Shown here one piece after another: positions 8,067 through 16,627 of a stretch of DNA of 64,000 nt (positions are counted from its first letter, which is position 1; every line of letters begins with the position of its first letter). This DNA comes from Spirillospora albida (GTDB taxonomy: Bacteria > Actinomycetota > Actinomycetes > Streptosporangiales > Streptosporangiaceae): assembly GCF_000718255.1 (NCBI RefSeq), contig NZ_JOFJ01000007.1, forward strand, positions 1 through 64,000, in the 5' to 3' direction. The translations under genes were made by a program, and so were the position numbers. The notes beneath the pieces are model-generated. The model worked only from the letters and a program-made list of their open reading frames with translations. It made no database searches and had not been told where the DNA came from.

Positions 8067-9217
8067 GCTTCATCGAGACCGAGGAGCGGCGGGCGCTGCG
8101 CGCCGCCGTCGCCGAACTGGGCGCGAAGTACGGCTCGTCGTACTACGTGGAGAAGGCCCGGTCCGGGCAGAAGACGGACGAGCTGTGGGCGGAGGCCGGG
8201 CGGCTCGGCTACCTCGGCGTGAACGTGCCCGAGGAGTACGGCGGCGGGGGCGGCGGCATCGGCGACCTCGCGGCCGTCTGCGAGGAGCTCGCCGCGGCGG
8301 GCTGCCCGCTGCTGCTGATGGTGGTGTCCCCGGCGATCTGCGCGACGATCATCGCGCGGTCCGGGACGGAGGGGCAGCGCGAGCACTGGCTGCCCCGCTT
8401 CGCCGACGGCTCCGTGAAGATGGCGTTCGCGATCACCGAGCCGGACGCGGGCTCCAACGCGCACCGCATCACGACCACCGCGCGCCGCGACGGCGACGGC
8501 TGGGTGCTGAGCGGCCAGAAGACCTTCATCTCCGGCGTGGACGAGGCCGACGCCGTCCTGTTCGTCGCCCGGACCGAGGACCAGAAGGGCAACCTGCGCC
8601 CGTCGCTGTTCATCGTCCCGACCGGCGCCGAGGGCTTCACGCACACGCCGATCGACATGGAGATCGTGTCGCCGGAGAAGCAGTTCATCTGCCACCTCGA
8701 CGACGTCCGCCTGCCCTACGACGCGCTCGTCGGCGACGAGGACGGCGGCCTCCTGCAGCTGTTCGCCGGCCTCAACCCCGAGCGGATCATGGCGTCCGCG
8801 ATGGGCGCCGGGATCGGCCGGCTCGCGCTCGGCAAGGCGGTCGACTACGCCAAGGACAGGCAGGTCTTCAAGGCGCCGATCGGCGCGCACCAGGGGGTCG
8901 CGCACCCGCTCGCCGCCGCGAAGATCGAGCTCGAGCTGGCGCGGCTGATGGGGCAGAAGGCCGCCTGGCTGTACGACGGGGGCGACGACATGGGGGCGGG
9001 CGAGGCCGCGAACATGGCGAAGTACGCGACCGCCGAGGCCGCGATCCACTGCGTCGACCAGGCGATCCAGACGCACGGCGGCAACGGCCTCACCACCGAG
9101 TACGGGGTCGGGATGCTGGCGGGCGTCGTCCGGCTGATGCGGATCGCGCCGGTCAGCCGCGAGATGATCCTCAACTTCGTCGCCCAGCACTCCCTGGGCC
9201 TGCCGAAGTCCTACTAG
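8063..9217 (+). CDS. atuD: Acyl-CoA dehydrogenase, AtuD-like
   Basis: A 384-residue FAD-dependent acyl-CoA dehydrogenase. It shows the family segments GVNVPEEYGGGGGG, AFAITEPDAGSNAH (FAD/substrate binding), GQKTFISGVDEADAV, DDVRLPYDALVG and the C-terminal HCVDQAIQTHGGNGLTTEYG with the usual gly-rich dimer contact. It introduces an alpha-beta double bond, probably to make the substrate of the neighbouring carboxylase. The GTG start is fused to the carboxylase stop. The gene ends by overlapping the convergent kinase gene by 4 bp. No hydratase or lyase gene for completing the Atu pathway is present nearby. Confidence 0.88.
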   Translation: MSFIETEERRALRAAVAELGAKYGSSYYVEKARSGQKTDELWAEAGRLGYLGVNVPEEYGGGGGGIGDLAAVCEELAAAGCPLLLMVVSPAICATIIARSGTEGQREHWLPRFADGSVKMAFAITEPDAGSNAHRITTTARRDGDGWVLSGQKTFISGVDEADAVLFVARTEDQKGNLRPSLFIVPTGAEGFTHTPIDMEIVSPEKQFICHLDDVRLPYDALVGDEDGGLLQLFAGLNPERIMASAMGAGIGRLALGKAVDYAKDRQVFKAPIGAHQGVAHPLAAAKIELELARLMGQKAAWLYDGGDDMGAGEAANMAKYATAEAAIHCVDQAIQTHGGNGLTTEYGVGMLAGVVRLMRIAPVSREMILNFVAQHSLGLPKSY

Positions 9218-9777
9218 GAGGCGAGCAGCGCGTCCAGCTGCGCGCCGAGGGGCGGCGCGTCCAGGCGGTTGTCGACCGCGATGTGCGGGACGGGCGGCGG
9301 CTCGTCCGGGCGCATCCGGGCGAGGAACGCGTCGAACCCGGCGAGCTTGCCCGCGTCGCGCGGCGAGGCGCGCTCGGCCAGCCGTTCGCGGAGGGCGCCG
9401 GCGTCGGTGCGGACCCAGACCAGCGTGATCGGGGGCCCGCCCAGCGCCGCCCCCCACGCCGCCCAGCGGTCCGCCGAGCGGATCTGGCCCGTGAAGGGGC
9501 CGCTGAGCAGGACCGGGCAGCCGTGCGCGCGGATCTCCCGCGCCGTCGCGGTCATCCCCGCGTACTCGTGCGCCTTGACGTGCGCGTCGTACCAGGGGCC
9601 CTCGCGCTCACCCGGGTCGCGGCCGGACGCGGAGAGGGTCGCCGCGACGAACGCCCCGTACATCGTGTCCTTGTCCAGGAGGGCCGGAACGGGGCGCAGC
9701 CGCGCCAGCAGCAGTTCGGCGACCGTCGTCTTGCCGGCGCCCGGCGGTCCCGCGACGACCCAGGCGGGGGCCGTCAC
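9214..9777 (-). CDS. P-loop NTPase, small-molecule kinase-like
   Basis: A 187-residue protein with a Walker A motif GPPGAGKTT near the N-terminus, a K/D pair in ALLDKDTMYG, an HEYAGMTATAREI helix, an LLSGPFTG strand and a WVRTDAGALRERLAERASPRD segment like the lid of AAA_33/zeta-type kinases. It probably phosphorylates a small molecule or RNA, but the substrate is unknown. The GTG start overlaps the stop of the enolase-superfamily gene (GTGA), so the two are translationally coupled. The 3' end overlaps the atuD stop by 4 bp on the opposite strand. Confidence 0.75.
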   Translation of the reverse strand: MTAPAWVVAGPPGAGKTTVAELLLARLRPVPALLDKDTMYGAFVAATLSASGRDPGEREGPWYDAHVKAHEYAGMTATAREIRAHGCPVLLSGPFTGQIRSADRWAAWGAALGGPPITLVWVRTDAGALRERLAERASPRDAGKLAGFDAFLARMRPDEPPPVPHIAVDNRLDAPPLGAQLDALLAS

Positions 9778-10823
9778 GCGGGGATCCGCAGCCGCCGGGT
9801 CGCGAGGCGCTCGATGCGGTCCTCGTCGATCTCGTGGCCGAGGCCCGGCTGGGTGAGCGGCACGCCCACGACCCCGCCGGACGAGCGGACGGGCGGCGTC
9901 ACGAACACCGGGCCGCCCGCCGGGTCGGTCACGTCGCTCGGCAGCGTGCAGCCGGGCAGCGCGGCCAGGGCGACGGCGGCGGCCTGCCCGATGCCGAACG
10001 CGCCCGCCCCGCTGCACCACACGTCCCAGCCCGCCGCGTAGGCGCGGTCGTGGGCGCTGCGCGCGGCGGTGAGGCCGCCGAGCCGGTCCGGCCGCAGGTG
10101 CAGCGCCCGGCCCGCGTCCAGCGCCAGCGCCGCGTCGAGGGTGTCGAGGTCGCCGATGCCGGGCGCGACGGCCGCGCCGACCCGCAGCTGCAGGGCCGCG
10201 TGCGCGGGCAGGTCGCCCGCGAACGGCCGCTCGATCGCGACCGGGCCGTAGGCGTCCAGGGCCTCCAGGACGGCCATGTGCTCGGCCGAGGGCGTGTAGG
10301 ACCGCCCGCCGTCCACGACGAGGGCGAGCGCCGGGTACGCCTCCCGGATCGCGCGGACGGGCTCGATGTCCCAGCCGGGCCGCACCTCGACGGTGACGCG
10401 GGTGTGCCCGGCGCCGACCGCCCGGTTCGCGCGGGTCGTGACGATGTCGAGGACCGGCTCCGGCGGCAGCCGGGCACCGGTCACGATGGACGTGCGGGTG
10501 CCGCCGAGGGCGTGCGCGAGCGGCAGCCCCCGCGCCCGGCACCACAGGTCCCAGCAGGCGGTGTCGATCGCGGCGGCGGCGTCGCGGGAGCCGAGGTCGG
10601 CGGCCGCCGACACGTCCTCGGGCCGGTCCCAGTCGAGTCCGATGAGCGCCGGGCCCATGCGCTCGGCGATGTCGGCCCACGCCGGGCACGCGCCCGACGC
10701 CGGGACGGCGACCTCCCCCCATCCGGCCGCCGCGTCCGTGGTGAGGCGCACGAGGACGCTCTCGGGCCGCCGCCCGCGCGGCATCGCCACGCGGAAGGCG
10801 TCACAGCCGATGATCCGGGGCAC
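9774..10823 (-). CDS. Enolase-superfamily protein, NSAR/OSBS-like, lacking catalytic residues
   Basis: A 349-residue protein colinear with N-succinylamino-acid racemase / o-succinylbenzoate synthase: RVTVEVRPGWD, VVDGGRSYT, AIERPF, HLRPDRLGGLT and a WCSGAGAFGIGQAAAVALA end. Against the family as I remember it, the KxK base pair is TVE (T144, E146), the second metal-binding Asp (of CLDES) is absent, and the Lys of NIKPGR is Arg. Asp171 and Glu198 remain. Racemase/synthase chemistry is therefore unlikely. The GTG at 10823 has GAGAGG 8 bases upstream; a GTG at 10847 is the alternative. Coupled to the kinase. Confidence 0.75.
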   Translation of the reverse strand: MPRIIGCDAFRVAMPRGRRPESVLVRLTTDAAAGWGEVAVPASGACPAWADIAERMGPALIGLDWDRPEDVSAAADLGSRDAAAAIDTACWDLWCRARGLPLAHALGGTRTSIVTGARLPPEPVLDIVTTRANRAVGAGHTRVTVEVRPGWDIEPVRAIREAYPALALVVDGGRSYTPSAEHMAVLEALDAYGPVAIERPFAGDLPAHAALQLRVGAAVAPGIGDLDTLDAALALDAGRALHLRPDRLGGLTAARSAHDRAYAAGWDVWCSGAGAFGIGQAAAVALAALPGCTLPSDVTDPAGGPVFVTPPVRSSGGVVGVPLTQPGLGHEIDEDRIERLATRRLRIPA

Positions 10824-10934
10824 CCGCACCGCCTCTCGTTCTCGCACGTCCTCCCACCATGATCCCCCCTCCGGGGAGCGGCGCGGACACGCCGCATCGG
10901 CCGCGCCGGCCGCGATGACCGGCCCGGACGCCGG

Positions 10935-12419
10935 TCAGGAGGGGCAGGCCGCGTCCAGCGACAGCGGTTTCGCCTGCGTCGCCGTGGGCTGCGGGGCGGC
11001 GCCGCGCCCGGGACGCGGCGTCGCGACGGTGCCGACCTCCGGGGCGGTCGCGGTGGGGGAGGGGGTGGCGCGCTTGGGGGCGACCGCCCGCGCGGTCAGC
11101 CTGCGGATCAGCGCGAAGTCGGGGTTTCCGGTGCTGATCAGCGGTGGGACGAACTGCAGGCTGTCGATCTGCGCGCCGCTCTTCACCTTGTCGGCCAGCG
11201 TGATCAGCGCGGGCAGCAGCTCCTGCGGGATGTCGGTGGACAGGGTCCGCTTGGCGGCGGAGGCGAGCCGGTCGAACTTGGAGAGGACGGTCTGCGGGTC
11301 GGCCTGCCGCGCGATCGCGCGCAGCAGGCACTTCTGCCGGCCCATCCGGACGTAGTCGCTGCTGAAGGTGCGCGACCGCCCGTACCAGAGGGCCTCCTTG
11401 CCGCCGAGCCTCCGGTCGCCCGGCTGGAGCACCTGGCCCTGCAGCCCGTACGGGATCGGCTCGGTGATCGTGATCCGGACGCCGCCCATGGCGTCGATGA
11501 TGTCGGCGAACCCGAACATGTCGACGAGGATGTGGTAGTCGATCCGCAGGCCGAGGATGCCCGAGATCGTCGCCTTCAGCAGCTCCGGCCCCCGGTCGCC
11601 CTTCGCGACGCCGGGGACGATGTCGGGGTGCTCCTCGGCGTACTGGAAGACCTCGTTCAGCAGGCCGGGGTTGGCGGGGCCGTCGCCGGTGAAGCCGTAG
11701 GGGAAGCGGTTCCGGGCGGGCCCGGGCGGCATCGGGAAGCTCTCCAGGTTGCGCGGCAGGCTGAGCAGCACCGTGTGGCCGGTCCGGGTGTCGACGCTCG
11801 CGACCGTCATGCTGTCGGTGCGGACGCCCTCCCGGTTCTTCGCCGCGTCGCCGCCGAGCAGCAGGACGTTGACGCGGTCCTGGCCGTTCCACGGGTCCTT
11901 GGCGTCGACCGTCCGGCCGTTCTTCCCGCCGGCGCGGAAGATGCTGGTCAGCGCGTCGCGGTAGACGTAGGTGGAATGCGCCGACCACACGACCGGGACG
12001 GCGACGCCGAAGCACAGCACCGCCACCGCGGCGGCGCCGGCGGCGCGCGCGCCCACCGGCATCCGGTCCGGGCGCAGCAGCTGGTAGGAGCGGACGACGA
12101 CGACGATCCACACGACGCCGAGGATCACGACGCCGAAGGCGACCCGCTGCAGCCAGTCGGGCCGGACGGCCAGGTGGATCAGGTCGCCCCGGTACACCGT
12201 CAGCGCGATGCCGAGGCCGGCCGCCAGGACGAGCTGCAGCCCGAGCAGGACGCCGCCCGCGGCGCGGCGGCCGGTGGCGAGATGGGCGACGCCCCACGCC
12301 AGTGCGGACGCCAGCGTCAGCGCCAGCGCTCGGGGCAGTTCGCCGGCGCCGGACGCGTCCGCGCCGCCGGGCCGGTCCCCGCTTTCCGGGGTGCGCCCGC
12401 GCGCCGCTCCACCCGACAT
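10935..12419 (-). CDS. LCP (LytR-CpsA-Psr) family glycopolymer ligase with four membrane segments
   Basis: A 494-residue protein. Four hydrophobic segments (about residues 30-48, 54-75, 92-108, 126-145) precede an extracytoplasmic LCP domain (about 180-385) with NVLLLGGDAAKNREGVRTDS, LLSLPRN, DYHILVDMFGFADIID and the conserved basic WYGRSR / VRMGRQK helix. LCP enzymes transfer lipid-linked glycopolymers to peptidoglycan. Most have a single N-terminal membrane helix, so the four-helix start is a variant. A Pro/Thr-rich tail follows. Transcribed in the same direction as GuaB1 but separated by 171 bp that should carry its own promoter. Confidence 0.85.
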   Translation of the reverse strand: MSGGAARGRTPESGDRPGGADASGAGELPRALALTLASALAWGVAHLATGRRAAGGVLLGLQLVLAAGLGIALTVYRGDLIHLAVRPDWLQRVAFGVVILGVVWIVVVVRSYQLLRPDRMPVGARAAGAAAVAVLCFGVAVPVVWSAHSTYVYRDALTSIFRAGGKNGRTVDAKDPWNGQDRVNVLLLGGDAAKNREGVRTDSMTVASVDTRTGHTVLLSLPRNLESFPMPPGPARNRFPYGFTGDGPANPGLLNEVFQYAEEHPDIVPGVAKGDRGPELLKATISGILGLRIDYHILVDMFGFADIIDAMGGVRITITEPIPYGLQGQVLQPGDRRLGGKEALWYGRSRTFSSDYVRMGRQKCLLRAIARQADPQTVLSKFDRLASAAKRTLSTDIPQELLPALITLADKVKSGAQIDSLQFVPPLISTGNPDFALIRRLTARAVAPKRATPSPTATAPEVGTVATPRPGRGAAPQPTATQAKPLSLDAACPS

Positions 12420-12590
12420 GTCCGCTCCGATTCCCGATCCGCCGCGATTCTCACCACGTACGCCCGCCGCCGCTCACCTTTTGGACGCGCGAAGCGCAAG
12501 AAAGGTTGCGGAAGTGATCGAAGGGACACAGTACGTGGCCTCTGCGTCCGCGTCCCCCCAGAATAGGGCACTTACGGATCTTCGGTGCGT

Positions 12591-14027
12591 TCACCAGCTG
12601 GTGGCGAGCGGCATCCCCTCGGCGTAGCCGGACGAGCCCTGGATCCCGACCGTGGCCCGCTCGTGGAACTCCTCGAGCGTCCGGGCGCCCGCGTAGGTGC
12701 AGGAGCTGCGGAGCCCGGCGACGATCCCGTCGATGAGGTCCTCCACGCCGGGCCGCTGCGGGTCGAGGAACATGCGCGAGGTGGAGATGCCCTCCTCGAA
12801 CAGCGACTTGCGGGCCCGGTCGAACGGGGAGTCGTCGGCGGTCCGCAGCCGGACGGCGCGGGCCGAGGCCATCCCGAAGCTCTCCTTGTAGAGCCGCCCG
12901 TCGGCGGCCCGCTGCAGGTCGCCGGGCGACTCGTAGGTTCCGGCGAACCAGGAGCCGACCATGACGCTGGCGGCCCCGGCGGCGAGCGCGAGCGCCACGT
13001 CCCGGGGGTGCCGGACGCCGCCGTCGGCCCAGACGTGCCGGCCGAGCCGCCGGGCCTCGGCGGCGCACTCCAGGACGGCGGAGAACTGGGGCCGCCCGAC
13101 GCCGGTCATCATCCGGGTCGTGCACATCGCGCCCGGCCCCACGCCGACCTTGACGATGTCGGCCCCCGCCTCGATCAGATCGCGGGTGCCCTCGGCGGTC
13201 ACCACGTTCCCGGCCACCACGGGGACGGCCGGGTCCAGGGCCCGGACGGCCGCCAGCGCGCCGATCATCTTCTCCTGGTGGCCGTGCGCGGTGTCGACGA
13301 CGAGGAGGTCGGCGCCCGCGTCCAGCAGCGCCTTCGCCTTCCCGGCGACGTCGCCGTTCACGCCGACGGCGGCGGCGACCCGCAGCCGCTCGGCGGCGTC
13401 CACGGCGGGCTGGTAGAGCGTCGCGCGCAGCGCCCCGGTGCGGGTCAGCACGCCCGCGAGCCGTCCGTCGGCGCCGACGACGGGCGCGAGCCGGTGGCCC
13501 CGCTCGTGCAGCCGGTTGAACGCCTCCCGCGGGTCGACGCCCGCCGGGAGGGTGACGAGGTCGCTGGACATGATGTCGCGGACCTGGGCGAACCGGTCGA
13601 CGCCCTGGCAGTCGGCCTCGGTGACGATGCCGATCGGCCGGCCGTCCTCGACCACGATCACCGCGTTGTGGGCGCGCTTGGGCAGCAGTGCCAGCGCGTC
13701 CCCGGCGGTGCTGCCGGGGTCGAGGGTGATGGCGGTGTCGACGACGTGGTCGCGGCCCTTGACCCATCCGATCACGTCGGCGACGACGTCGACCGGGATG
13801 TCCTGGGGGATGACGGCGACGGCGCCGCGCCGCGCGACGGTCTCGGCCATCCGGCGGCCGGACACAGCGGTCATGTTCGCCACCACGACCGGAATGGTCG
13901 CGCCGCTGCCGTCCGAGGTGGAGAGGTCCACCTCCAGGCGCGAACCGACGGCCGAGCGCCGGGGGACCATGAAGACGTCGTTGTAGGTGAGGTCGTGAGC
14001 GGGGCGCTCACCGTTGAGCAGGTGCAC
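12591..14027 (-). CDS. guaB1: GuaB1 family IMP dehydrogenase-related protein (probable GMP reductase)
   Basis: A 478-residue (beta/alpha)8 protein of the IMPDH/GMPR family. It has the N-terminal NDVFMVPRRS, a pair of CBS domains (about 90-205), a VVDTAHGH strand, VVAGNVVTAEGT and the catalytic loop GPGAMCTTRMMTG with the nucleophilic Cys. Mycobacterial GuaB1 was reported to be a CBS-containing GMP reductase rather than a dehydrogenase, converting GMP to IMP; I transfer that by family. The start is the GTG at 14027 (HLLNGERPAHDLTY), or a GTG six codons upstream; neither has a clear Shine-Dalgarno. Confidence 0.85.
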   Translation of the reverse strand: MHLLNGERPAHDLTYNDVFMVPRRSAVGSRLEVDLSTSDGSGATIPVVVANMTAVSGRRMAETVARRGAVAVIPQDIPVDVVADVIGWVKGRDHVVDTAITLDPGSTAGDALALLPKRAHNAVIVVEDGRPIGIVTEADCQGVDRFAQVRDIMSSDLVTLPAGVDPREAFNRLHERGHRLAPVVGADGRLAGVLTRTGALRATLYQPAVDAAERLRVAAAVGVNGDVAGKAKALLDAGADLLVVDTAHGHQEKMIGALAAVRALDPAVPVVAGNVVTAEGTRDLIEAGADIVKVGVGPGAMCTTRMMTGVGRPQFSAVLECAAEARRLGRHVWADGGVRHPRDVALALAAGAASVMVGSWFAGTYESPGDLQRAADGRLYKESFGMASARAVRLRTADDSPFDRARKSLFEEGISTSRMFLDPQRPGVEDLIDGIVAGLRSSCTYAGARTLEEFHERATVGIQGSSGYAEGMPLATSW

Positions 14028-14733
14028 GGTCGGAGAACACACCAATCAGGGACGGAAGTGGCCGGGCCACCGTACATTGTGCGGCATACCCCCACGTGGC
14101 CGCGCCAAGCCCGGACCGTGGGGCGCACCCGTCCCTTCCTGCGGTGATGTCTCCGCGCGCGGTTCCGCGGACGGAGGGTTCCTCCGTACAGTTCCGGCCG
14201 GGGAACGCGCGCTTTATCGCGGCCGAGGGGAAAACCGTGCAACGTAGGGCTTGGCTCTCTGTAAAGTTACCTCTTGACGAAACTGCGCCGTCGTTGCACT
14301 TTTCTTACATGTGCCGCGCGCGGACGGCCGACGCCCCGGAAGGGGCGTGACAGCGGAACACCGGGAGAAGCGCATGCAGGCCACGCATCCGACCCCGGCC
14401 GCCCGTGCCCTCCCGCGCCGGCGCCCCGGCGCCGGACGGCCCGTCCCCGCGGAGCCGGCGCCGTCCGCGGCGCGCGGAAGTGATCATCGCCACGCCGCCC
14501 GCCCGCCGCCCCCGGCGGGTCCCGGCGCGCGGGCGAAGCCCCGCGGCATTGCGCTCTCACAACGGCACGGACGGCGTCGAATTCGTCACCACCCGGACCG
14601 GAGACCGACGCTTCGACGGTCGCCGGCCGCGACGAACACGAGCAAGATCAATATTTGACGTCAGACCGCCCCGAAATGGAATGATCTTGCAGTTACCAGC
14701 GGAACGCTTCATCACATGTCGAGGAGGACAGCC
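14028..14733. other. Long intergenic region between guaB1 and the Lrp gene
   Basis: About 700 bp with no gene I can support. It must hold the divergent promoters of guaB1 and the Lrp regulator. A TTGACG hexamer lies at 14274-14279 within a locally AT-rich patch. A weak reading frame starts with ATG at 14374 after CGGGAG and could encode a 94-residue Arg/Pro-rich peptide, but its composition looks like non-coding high-GC DNA. The last 100 bp are AT-rich and contain the inverted repeat listed separately. Confidence 0.5.
14642..14690. promoter_or_regulatory. Paired inverted half-sites upstream of the Lrp regulator
   Basis: GCAAGATCA at 14642-14650 and its exact reverse complement TGATCTTGC at 14682-14690 are spaced 40 bp centre to centre, close to four helical turns, in an AT-rich window ending 43 bp before the regulator start. 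Lrp-family octamers bind arrays of phased half-sites, so this is a plausible autoregulatory site. Confidence 0.55.
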
Positions 14734-15645
14734 GTGCTGGATGCGGTCGACGCCGTGCTCGTCCGCGAGCTCCAGCGGGATGGCAGGGCGACGTTCCAGG
14801 CGCTCGCCGACCGCGTCGGGCTTTCCCGCACGGCCGTGCGGGCACGGGTGCAGAACCTTCTCGAGACCGAGGTCGTCCGCGTGGTCGGCATCGTCCACGC
14901 CGCCGTCGTCGGCGCCGAGGCGATCGGGCACGTGTCGGTCACCGTCGAGGGCGCGGCCCGGGAGGTCGCGGCGGTGGTCGCCGGGCGGGCCGCGGTCTGC
15001 TTCACCGCGCTGACCGCCGGCCCCTACGACCTGGTCGCCCAGGTCCGCACCCGGGACGACGCCTCGCTCGCCGCCGAGGTGGACGAGATCCGGTCCGTGC
15101 CCGGGGTGCGGTCCGCCGAGGTGTTCCGGTCGGTCGCCACCGTCCGCGACACCCACGCCGTCGTCCGGGAGCTCGGCGACGTCACCCTCGACGACATCGA
15201 CTGGCGGCTCCTGCAGGAGCTGCAGCGCGACGGCAGGGCGCCCTACACCCGGCTCGCGCAGATCATCGGCCTGTCGCAGGCCGCGACCCGCGCCCGCGTG
15301 GTGCGGCTGATGCGGACGGGCGTCATCCAGGTCACCGGGCTCGCCGACCCGCACGCCCTCGGCGCGGCCGAGCTCGGCGGGTTCGGCATCGTCGTCACCG
15401 GCGGCCTCCGCAAGGTCGCCGAGGCGGTCGCCGCGCAGGAGGGCGTGCGGTACCTCGCGACCGGGTTCGGGCGCTACGACATCGTCGGGCAGGCCGAGGC
15501 CGCGTCCCGCACCGGGCTCGTCTCCGTGCTCGACGCGATCCGGGAGGTGCCGGGGGCGACCGTCCGGGAGTCCTGGCACCACCTCGACGTGGTCAAGGAG
15601 TCCTACGCCGCGGAGCTCCCGGACAAGCCGCCGAACGGCGCCTGA
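14734..15645 (+). CDS. Lrp/AsnC family regulator with two DNA-binding halves
   Basis: A 303-residue regulator in which an AsnC-type winged helix plus ligand-binding module is present twice. HTH-1 is at about residues 5-55 (RATFQALADRVGLSRTAVRA) and HTH-2 at about 150-200 (RAPYTRLAQIIGLSQAATRA). RAM-like halves follow each. Standard Lrp proteins are about 150 residues, so this is a fused tandem form. The GTG at 14734 is preceded by AGGAGG at 6 bases; the ATG at 14716 overlaps that site and is rejected. The upstream inverted repeat suggests autoregulation. Effector unknown. Confidence 0.85.
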   Translation: MLDAVDAVLVRELQRDGRATFQALADRVGLSRTAVRARVQNLLETEVVRVVGIVHAAVVGAEAIGHVSVTVEGAAREVAAVVAGRAAVCFTALTAGPYDLVAQVRTRDDASLAAEVDEIRSVPGVRSAEVFRSVATVRDTHAVVRELGDVTLDDIDWRLLQELQRDGRAPYTRLAQIIGLSQAATRARVVRLMRTGVIQVTGLADPHALGAAELGGFGIVVTGGLRKVAEAVAAQEGVRYLATGFGRYDIVGQAEAASRTGLVSVLDAIREVPGATVRESWHHLDVVKESYAAELPDKPPNGA

Positions 15646-15687
15646 CGGCGGGCCCGGCCGCGGCCCACCGCCCGGCCGGAACCCCGG

Positions 15688-16560
15688 TCAGCGGTGGGCG
15701 CGGGCGGCGCCCTTGGCGAACGCCAGGAAGTCGCCGGCCGCGCGGGGGAGCCGCCGGTTCGCGTGGACGAAGCCGATCCGGCGCGTGATCGGCGGCATGA
15801 ACGACCGGACGGCGACGCCCTCGGTGTCGTCCAGCTGGTTGCGGTACCAGAGCAGTGATCCCCGGCCGGCGCGGACCCAGCCGAGCCACGCGCCGCGCGC
15901 GTCCGACTCCACGGCCGCGACGGGCGTGGCGCCGATCCGCCGGAGCATCCCGTCGATCTCCGCGCGGGGCGCGCCGCCCCGGGCGGGCAGGACGAGCCGC
16001 ATCCCGTCCAGCGCGTCGTGCGACACCGGTTCGCGCACCCGCAGCCCCGGCGGGGAGATCAGCACGATCTCGCGCTCCTCGAACGGATGCGCCGTCAGGT
16101 CGCCGGGCACGGGCAGGTCGGTGAGCGCGAGGTCGGCCTGTCCCGCGCGCAGCGCCGCCGCGACCCCGTCCCGGCCGGGGCACCGGATCACCCGCACCCG
16201 GATCGCCGGCTGGTCGCGGGCGAACAGCGGGATGAGGCGGCCGGTCAGCTCCGGCTCCAGCGAGGCGGTCGTCGCGATGCGCAGCTCGGCGCCGCGTGCG
16301 CCGTCCCGCCCGGCGGACATGTCCTCGATCGCGTCCACGGCGTCGAGCGCGATCCGCGCCTGCCGGACGACCCGCTCCCCGACGGCGGTGAGCACGACCC
16401 CACGGCCGGAGCGGGCGAACAGCTCGACACCGAGTTCGCGCTCCAGTTCCCGCACGGCCCGCGACAGCGCGGGCTGCGCGACGTAGAGAGCCTCGGCCGC
16501 CGACGTCATCGTGCCGTGGTCGGCGGTCGCCACGACGTAGCGCAGCTGCCGCAGATTCAT
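15688..16560 (-). CDS. LysR family transcriptional regulator
   Basis: A 290-residue LysR regulator. The N-terminal winged helix reads MNLRQLRYVVATADHGTMTS then AAEALYVAQPALSRAVRELE, followed by the ELFARSGRGVVLT wing and a periplasmic-binding-like effector domain (about 90-285). It starts 68 bp downstream of the MFS exporter stop and is in the same direction, so the two are probably one operon in which it could regulate the exporter. It converges on the Lrp gene. Confidence 0.88.
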   Translation of the reverse strand: MNLRQLRYVVATADHGTMTSAAEALYVAQPALSRAVRELERELGVELFARSGRGVVLTAVGERVVRQARIALDAVDAIEDMSAGRDGARGAELRIATTASLEPELTGRLIPLFARDQPAIRVRVIRCPGRDGVAAALRAGQADLALTDLPVPGDLTAHPFEEREIVLISPPGLRVREPVSHDALDGMRLVLPARGGAPRAEIDGMLRRIGATPVAAVESDARGAWLGWVRAGRGSLLWYRNQLDDTEGVAVRSFMPPITRRIGFVHANRRLPRAAGDFLAFAKGAARAHR

Positions 16561-16627
16561 GGCACGACGGTATGACACCGGACCGGCCCGGTCCCCGACA
16601 TAGCCGGATCCGGCCTGGAAACCCGGT

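Noticed and set aside
14374..14658. Possible small gene before the Lrp regulator
   Set aside because: Arg/Pro-rich translation with no similarity; only a weak GGGAG upstream. Kept as part of the intergenic description.
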